A stretch of 64,000 nucleotides of DNA, from NCBI GenBank assembly GCA_024364735.1, contig JAGFNQ010008306.1, positions 16,985-80,984 of the forward strand, written 5' to 3'. Each line of letters starts with the position of its first letter. Position 1 is the stretch's first letter. The notes under the pieces were generated by a model. That model was not told the origin of the DNA. It was given only the letters and a program-made list of their open reading frames with translations, and searched no databases. Positions 57,064-64,000 of this stretch are shown piece by piece. Position numbers and translations under genes: made by a program. The DNA comes from Boesenbergia rotunda (lineage: Eukaryota; Streptophyta; Magnoliopsida; Zingiberales; Zingiberaceae).

Positions 57064-58440
57064 GGTTCATGTTAAAAAATCACTACTCTCAATATATTAG
57101 ATTAAATTTACGTTTGAGGAAATGAATATGATAGGAGAATTAGTCGAACACATTAGTCTTATGTCAATCCAAGATTGTTTAGTTCATCAGTATGTTTTGA
57201 TCAAAACCGGTTGATAAACGAGCAAAATCGGCTAATTGACCAAATGACTTCGAATTGATATAAAATTAGCTCTTATGTGTTCGTCTAATTTCCTGATTAT
57301 ATCCATACCATAAAATTAAATTTAACCTAATATATTGACAATAGTGATTTTTTGAACCTGAATTAAATTTTTCGAACAATCAAATTCGTGTTTAAAAAAT
57401 CATTGCTCTCTATATATTTGAGTCAAATTAATATTTGAGGGTATGAATATAATCAGAGAATTAGATGAACATATAAAAACTATTTTCATGTCATCCGAGA
57501 TCGTTTGATCCATCAGCCGATTTTGTTCAAAACTGACAGATGAGCCAAACGAATCGGTTGATAGACCAAATGACTTCGGATTGACATGAAACTAGTTCCT
57601 ATGTATTTGTCTACTTCTAATTATATCTATCACTCAAACACCAATTTGTCTCGATATATAGAAGTAATAATTTTTTAACACGTATTAAAATTTTTGAATA
57701 ATCTAATTAGTGTTTAAATCACCATTTTCAATATACAAGTTAAATTGATATTTGAGGACATGTTAGTTTTATATTAATCTGAGGTTGTTTAGTCTATTGA
57801 CTATTAGTCGGTTTGTTTGGTCCTTTAGTTAATTTTAGACAAAATCGATTGATAGACCAAACGACTTAGATTGATATTAAATTAGTTCCTATATGTTCGG
57901 TTAGTTCTCCTAATTATATCTACGCCTTTAAACATCAATTTGACTCAATATATTGAGAGTAGTGATTTTTAAACACAAATTTGATTGTTCAAAAAATTTA
58001 ATTCGCTTCAAAAAATCATTATTGTTAATATATTAGGTTAAATTTATGTTTTAGGGCATGGATCTAATCGGGAGAATTAGATGAATACATAGGAGCTACT
58101 TTCATGTCAATCCGAGTCATATGGTTCATCAGTAGTTTTGGGCAAAACCCATTGATGGACGGGCAAAATCGGCTGATAGACCAAATGACTTTAGATTGAC
58201 ATGAAACTAGCTCTTATATGTTTGTCTAATTCTCTTAATTATATTCATATTCTCAACATAAATTTAATTAAATACATTGATAATAGTGATTTTTTGAACG
58301 TGAACTGTATTTTTCGAAAAATCAAATTTGTGTTTAAAAAATCATTACTCACTATATAATGTTTTAAATTGTTGTTTAAGAGTATGAAAATAATCAGGAG
58401 AATTAGAGACAAATATATAGAAGTTAAATTCATATCAATC
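57064..58440. repeat. array of about four ~320-bp foldback units
   Basis: Unit starts at about 57074, 57393, 57713, 58008 and a partial fifth at 58333, each with (t)ttaaa(aaa)tca(c/t)t(a/g)(c/t)t followed by ctcaatatatta. Each unit is itself an inverted repeat: the right half is the complement of the left (attgac...aatagtgatttttt), with the centre near gaccaaa(t/c)gactt(c/a)g. Units have diverged well, so the array is old. Confidence 0.8.
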
Positions 58441-61095
58441 TTAAATGATTTTTAAGATTCATGATCAAATCATATTTTAATAAACTAAAATGATACAAGA
58501 TAAAGTTTATTTTGGCGAAAAAATTAATTTTTAGTTAAATGACAACAATATCCTTAAATTATATAAATTAATTTTTTTAATTATCTAAATATAATTTTGA
58601 TGGACTGATTATTTATTATTATATTTTGAATTAATCAAAATTAATTTTTTTAATAATATATATGTTTAAAAAATATATAATTAATAAAATATAATATAAA
58701 AAAATGACAAATTTATATAAATTTATAAAAAATTATAAAAAAATTATGAATATATAAATTATATGAAAATATAAAATTTTATTTAAAACTATGGTGGTAA
58801 TTATGTAAAATGATAAATTATTAAGGGTATAAATGTCTACTTTTAATTCTAGACCATTAAAATTCTTGCTTCCAACTAAAAGTTATAAATGACTGGTATT
58901 CACAAACACTCAAAAGTGTTTTTATGGCTATCTAAAAAACAGCTTCGATTAATATCTAAAATATTAAAAAAATCAATCGATTGATTTTAATCACTTAAAA
59001 TTTGAAATTTAAAAGACAGTGGGCTATTAATTCGATTAATAAAAATATTAATTGATTGTTTTAGTTGATTAATATTTTTAATCAATCAATTGATTAAGAT
59101 AAAATAAAAAATAAATATATGATTTAGTAGATTTAAAATTATTTTATGTGATTTAAATATTTCGATTTTTTTAAGCGGTTAAATAAAAAAGCTGAGGATT
59201 CTTGGAAACTTTTGTATATTCTACTCGTGATTATTGGTCATCTTCCAGATCTTCTAGGGGAATTTTTTAAGCATGAAATACGTATCTTCTAAAATAAATC
59301 TATTTCTTAAAGGCTTATTCATATGCAGCTTGGTCAACAAGGCACTTCTATCATTGTCGATTTTTTTTATGTTTATTTTTTTGGATTTTAATTTTTTAAA
59401 ATTAATAAAATTGTATATAGTTCAATTGACTGTGACAGGAAGACGCCGTAGTCTTTCATCAGCCATTCGGTCAAATCCACACACGCCGGAATGAACAAGG
59501 CAGTGAGGTTTAAGGGCATCTTCGGCAGTTTATTAATTTATTCTCTCTTTTGAATGGCAATGATTTGAGTTTAATTTTTCGAACTGCTTTCTTCCTCCGT
59601 AAATTATTTTTTAATCCCTAATTACATCTTATTCTTAAATTGTATCTTCAATTTTCATATAAAAAATACATTTCCACTCCCTACCTACAAAATTTTATTT
59701 ACTTTAACTCCCTATATATATTAATTTACCCAATTACCCATATTATTTTTAGATATAAAAAATCCAAAATAAGATATAATTACTCCTGAATTTAATATCA
59801 TATAATTAGAATCTACTATATTTTCTATCAAATTGAGTACCACTTTTTTTTCGAATGTAAAAAGTTCAAAAATAAATATAATTCTTTCTAAATTCAGTAT
59901 ATATAAATTAAAATTTAGTATATTTTCTATCAAATTTACATAGGATAAATTGATTAGACAGTACTCAATTTGATAGAAAATATATTAGATTTTAATTAAA
60001 TGACGTTGAATTTATGAAAAATTATACTTTATTTTAGGCTATTTATACCTAAAAAAATTGAGGATAATTTGATAAATCTGTAATTGAAATACATAAAACT
60101 TTATATGTAAGGAGTAAAAATAATTTTTTTGACATAAAAACTGAAGAGAAAATTAAATTTACATACAGAGAATTTAGGATAATTTTCTTTTCTTTTATTT
60201 TGGTGGGTCACAAACAACCTCCTCTGTCCGAAAAACGTGTTGGAGATGCAATAGATCTTTTTTTTAGGATATCGCATTTGCAGGAGCTAAAACGGGTGCA
60301 ATAGATCCTTTCTCAAGATATTGCATTGCGGAAAATTTATCTACCGAGCTATCTTTTTATCAATTTTAACTTCAACAAATTATTAATCAAATTTGTTAAG
60401 TAATAAATATTTAACTAATGAACATTAATGGCGAAAAAAAGTGTGCATGATAAACTTGTAAAGGAGAAAGAATACAATAATAGTGATATAAACATGATAC
60501 CAAAAGAAAAGAAATAGAAAAAAATAAAATTTAGAGAGAAATAGTAGTGTAATATTAAATATGTTTTTGACTTTTAAACATCTTTTTATAAGAAAACAAT
60601 TAATTAGTATAATCAATAAATAATTTTAATTTATTAACCAAATTTAAGTTTAGTATGTAAATTAAATTTTTATTAATAAAAAATTTAAAATTAAGAACAA
60701 ATTTTAATAATAAAAAAATTAAATTATCAATCAATCTAATTTTAATAATAAAAATTAAAATGATCAATTAAATCTAATTTTAACAAGTAATAAAATTAAA
60801 AACGATCAAATTTAATTTTGATATATAAAAAATGAAAAATAATTCATTAAATTTATAAAATTAAAATTTTTAATCAAATTTAATTTGATTAATAAAAAGT
60901 CAAAATAATTGATAAAAATAAATCTTAACTAAAATTTATTTTAAGAGAAAATTTTAAATATTTATCATTTAAATTCATATATTATTAAAATAATAATCAT
61001 ATTTTATTTTATATAGTATAAATCAGTTTTTTTTTAATTTTTTAAAAAATCACAGTTATGTTAATAATATTTTACTTTTAGTCTTCGAAGTGGAA
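58441..61095. other. very AT-rich intergenic stretch
   Basis: No gene. 58970-59100 has aatcaatcgattgattttaatc motifs in inverted order; 60620-60910 is a degenerate array of attaaatttaat/aatctaattttaa blocks about 50-60 bp long; 60235-60330 has gatgcaatagatc...atatcgcatt in two versions. A GC-richer spot at 59430-59510 is too short to call. Confidence 0.5.
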
Positions 61096-61423
61096 TTATC
61101 TGTAACACCCCAAAATTTTTCCATATGAAATATTATGAATTCATGAAACATTATTATTATTATGAAATATTATGAATTCATGAAACATTATCATTATTAT
61201 GAAATTTCATGATGGGCTTGGTTTAATGGACTTTGATATGGATTAGTGCAAAATGTGATAAAAGAAGAGGTAGAAAGGAGAAAGCAAAGATTGAACCTTG
61301 AACCTCCTAGTTGCACTAATCATGTCATAACCAACACACCAAGCCATGTTTCATGTTAAGAGAATAAGAAACATGCTTGTTAAAGCTAGGGAAGTGAAGA
61401 GACATGTCTCTTCATGAGAAAAG

Positions 61424-61434
61424 TATAAATAAGT
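61424..61434 (+). promoter_or_regulatory. TATA box of solo LTR G
   Basis: gtataaataag followed about 30 bp later by a long CT-rich leader (cttcctctcttcttcttcctc), the typical start region of a plant LTR. Could drive read-through transcription to the right. Confidence 0.5.
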
Positions 61435-62802
61435 GAAGGGAAGTTGGAATAACTTCCTCTCTTCTTCTTCCTCACTCTTCCCTCTTCAAAACCGAAAACT
61501 CTCCCCTCCCCATCTCAAATTTTCGAAACTCCAACACTAGGTTTCCTCCATAAGAAAAACTCCCAAGAGGGCCCTATAGAGAGACTACCTTCTACTAAAG
61601 CAAGGCTAAGGAAAAGAAGCGCAAGAAGGGCTCTCCTCTCCTCCTCTTCAAGGACTTCTTGGTGGAGATTCAAGCGAGAGGATGTAAGTAATCCCCTCAC
61701 CTGCATTACAATAGTTTCGAGTGCCTAAAATGGTTTAAACATAGGATGAAGCTCTTGATGTTTTCGGCCAAGAAGGTTTTTAGGGCTTGCAAGGGTTTAA
61801 ACTACTCCTATACTTGCATATGTTTTTCCTCATGATGTGTGACTAAATAGATGATGATAATATGATGTTTTCCTTGTCCTTAAGCCCCAAAAACCCGGAG
61901 TAGGCTTGCTGGAATTTTCGGCCAAGGACCTCTTTTAGGGCTTAGAGAGGTTTAAACTCCTAGTATGCTTGATAATGACCCTCCCTATGATATATAAGAT
62001 GATATGTGATGTAAATATGGTGTTATTCATGGTATTATGTTGTCAAAAAACCTAGGATATGGTTGATGTGATTTTCGGCTAAGATAAGACTCTTGGACTT
62101 GTAAAATCCAAAACTCCCCATAAGCATGCAAATGTCCTTCCCTGTAACATACATTACATTGTATGATGAGTTTGCATGTAATATTTCCCAACTATGCTTA
62201 TGAATGATCTCCATGACATGCTATGCACTTAATGATGTTAATATGATGTTTATTCATGATTTTAACATGCTTGGAAACTAAGGTATGTATGCTGGAATTT
62301 TCTGTAAAGAATGATAAGTAGGACTTAAGAAGGGGTAACAACCCCAACATGCCTTCTAATGTCTCCCCTATGATGCCTACCTTAATGTATGATGTTAGTG
62401 TAATGTTTTTCATGGTTTATCATGCTCTAAACTTAGAGTTTATATGCTGGAATTTTCTGATTAAATAAGAATTTGGGCTAAGGGGGAAGCTACAACCCCA
62501 ATTAGGCACGCCAAGGATGCCCATGATATGCTATGAGTAGTATAGGTGATAACATGTCTTCTCCCATGCTTTTTCATGCTCTAAGAATCATGATGTACAT
62601 GTCTATGTTTAAGCTCTTTAAGCACCCTTATGTTATGCATGACTTATATATGATGAAATGCCTAAGAGATGCTTCCCTGTAAGTCGGGACTAAGAGCACT
62701 CTTCATGATAAGATAAGAGGCATGCTATGCTCATGATATAACAATGAAATGATAGGTTATGATGATATGCTTATGATATGATAAGAATGTGCTATGCAAC
62801 CC

Positions 62803-63030
62803 CTAGGTCGACGGACTATGAACGGACCTAGTAAGAAACAAGAATGTGATATGCTTATGATATGATAAAATTCATGTATGCTATTTTACTTTGTATGGCT
62901 TGTACCGGATCCTAGCAAGGTCCACGGGTGGGCTCCGGATGCAGCCCCTAGGTCGACGGACTATGAACGGACCTAGTAAGGGGATGAGCTCCCGAGACGC
63001 CCCTAGGTCGACGGACTATGAACGAACCTA
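62803..63030 (+). repeat. three copies of a cccctaggtcgacgg motif in solo LTR G
   Basis: cccctaggtcgacggac followed by tatgaacg(g/a)acctagt at about 62803, 62946 and 63000. tcctagc/cctag half-sites around it could pair. Confidence 0.85.
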
Positions 63031-63943
63031 GTTTCCCTAGTAGGTTAGAGACTAGCTACCTCGGCCTATTAGGGATGCACGCATTATGTATGTATGTATG
63101 TGGTACAAGCCGGGATCCCCCAAATGATGATGGATGTATGTTTAAGTACCTATATGTATGATTTTAAGAAAAGCATATGCATGTACTCATCCTATGCATG
63201 TTTTCAAAAGAGCATCTTGCATTCGCATTTTTGTCATGACTATATGACTATAAAGGTGAATTATGTTAAGTTCAAGTATGCTTCTTATGATAAGTACATA
63301 TGCTCCCTTATGCTATGTTAAGTTAAGTGTTTTAATGCTATGCACTATTATGACATGATGCTTTCTCTACTTGATGGAACGTATGATTTTGTGAGTAGGA
63401 AGGGATCTTACTAAGCTATATGCTTATAGTTTCCATGTTTCCCTTGTACTGCAGAAAAGGGTAAGGAATGACTAAACTAAAGGGAGCAGCAGGAGGGGCA
63501 AAGATGTGTGTGGTGGTGGCATGGTGGAAGAAGATCTACTCATGTTTTGTTTAGTTATGCATATGCTGAGTATTGCATGTTAAATGTTGAATCATACTTA
63601 CTAAGTTGCTACTTGCTGATATTTAGACTCATATGGATATTTCATGCTCACTCACGCTCATATGCTAAGTACTTAGTTAAGACTTGCTAAAGAACTTTAG
63701 TATTATGTTATCCTTCCTCATACTTACTACTCTGTCTTAAGAAATGACTATGTGGCATGCTTCTAGTATGCAAGTAAGAATGTAAAGGTACCTAGCATGC
63801 TCTCCTCAATGTCTAAGATGGTTAAAAGGTTTCATACTTACATGTATCATGTTCAAGTTTCAAGTTTCAAACGCTTCCGCTAAAACGAAAATTATGTTCG
63901 TGTAATCCCACCCTAGTGTGAGAAGGGCGGCCGTTACATTATC

Positions 63944-64000
63944 GTATTTAGTATAAAAAATTTCTGAATCAATGCCACCTCAGATTTTGAAAATTTTTAT
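63944..64000. other. right flank, AT-rich, nothing recognised
   Basis: 57 bp after the TSD of solo LTR G. Confidence 0.4.

Larger units (their letters stand above)
61101..63938 (+). mobile_element. Solo LTR G, large gypsy-type (Tekay/chromovirus-like)
   Basis: TGTAACACCCC to ...GGCCGTTACA, 2838 bp, TSD ttatc (61096-61100, 63939-63943). The TGTAACACCC start and GTTACA end are typical of large plant chromovirus LTRs. A TATA box (gtataaataag, about 61424) is followed by a C/T-rich leader and a gatgtaagtaat donor-like site near 61681. No internal retrotransposon genes. A ~37-bp motif is repeated around 62803-63030. Confidence 0.88.

Noticed and set aside
59430..59520. Short GC-richer open stretch that could be a small exon
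   Set aside because: Fewer than 30 codons, no splice context or family resemblance that I can support.

Overview
The window is nuclear DNA of a flowering plant, most likely a TE-rich monocot; that assignment is inference. The evidence is Ty1/copia (Sirevirus-type and Tork-type) and Ty3/gypsy LTR retrotransposons, solo LTRs, a CACTA transposon, hAT fragments, MITEs, and one conserved plant housekeeping gene with GT-AG introns. There are no bacterial operons, CRISPR arrays or rRNA/tRNA genes. The species cannot be named from the sequence alone.

Layout. 1-4562: 3' half of a decayed Sirevirus-type copia element (integrase end, RT, RNase H, 3' LTR), apparently inserted in a reverse-oriented LTR whose remnant is 4563-5196. 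5197-9552: 3' end of a Tat-like gypsy element, carrying an antisense additional gene (gypsy-type transposon domain plus coiled coil) and an LTR with a 478-bp tandem duplication. 11234-12662: a Harbinger-like TIR element holding a GC-rich minisatellite and a second palindromic MITE. 13966-40970: a nested block. Copia element A (TSD ctttc) contains gag-only element C (16730-20942, TSD ccata) and non-autonomous element B (22040-38470, TSD gatga). B holds a solo LTR D in its own 5' LTR (22755-25227, TSD ttgcc) and a CACTA transposon (25655-32628, TSD gaa). The CACTA element in turn holds solo LTR E (27502-29257, TSD tatat). All of these target-site duplications can be read directly.

42848-54260 is the one clear host gene, a YIP4/YIPF6-type Yip1-domain Golgi protein in three exons (43142-43626, 53810-53884, 54000-54260). 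Its first intron is about 10.2 kb and contains a Tork-type copia element (44809-48999, TSD atcac) that splits an older antisense hAT transposase, plus two 8-bp-TSD MITE-like elements and a threefold tandem duplication. Exon 1 is one base short of a whole number of codons and shifts frame in a C-rich tract, so this copy is either a recent pseudogene or carries a sequence error.

54261-64000 is AT-rich intergenic DNA with a diverged MITE, an array of about four foldback units (57064-58440) and a large solo LTR (61101-63938, TSD ttatc).

I found no dedicated new defence or metabolic system. The most notable content is the insertion history (one element has landed inside the YVDD codons of another's reverse transcriptase), several non-autonomous retrotransposons carrying non-pol genes, and palindromic short satellites shared in style by unrelated TE families.
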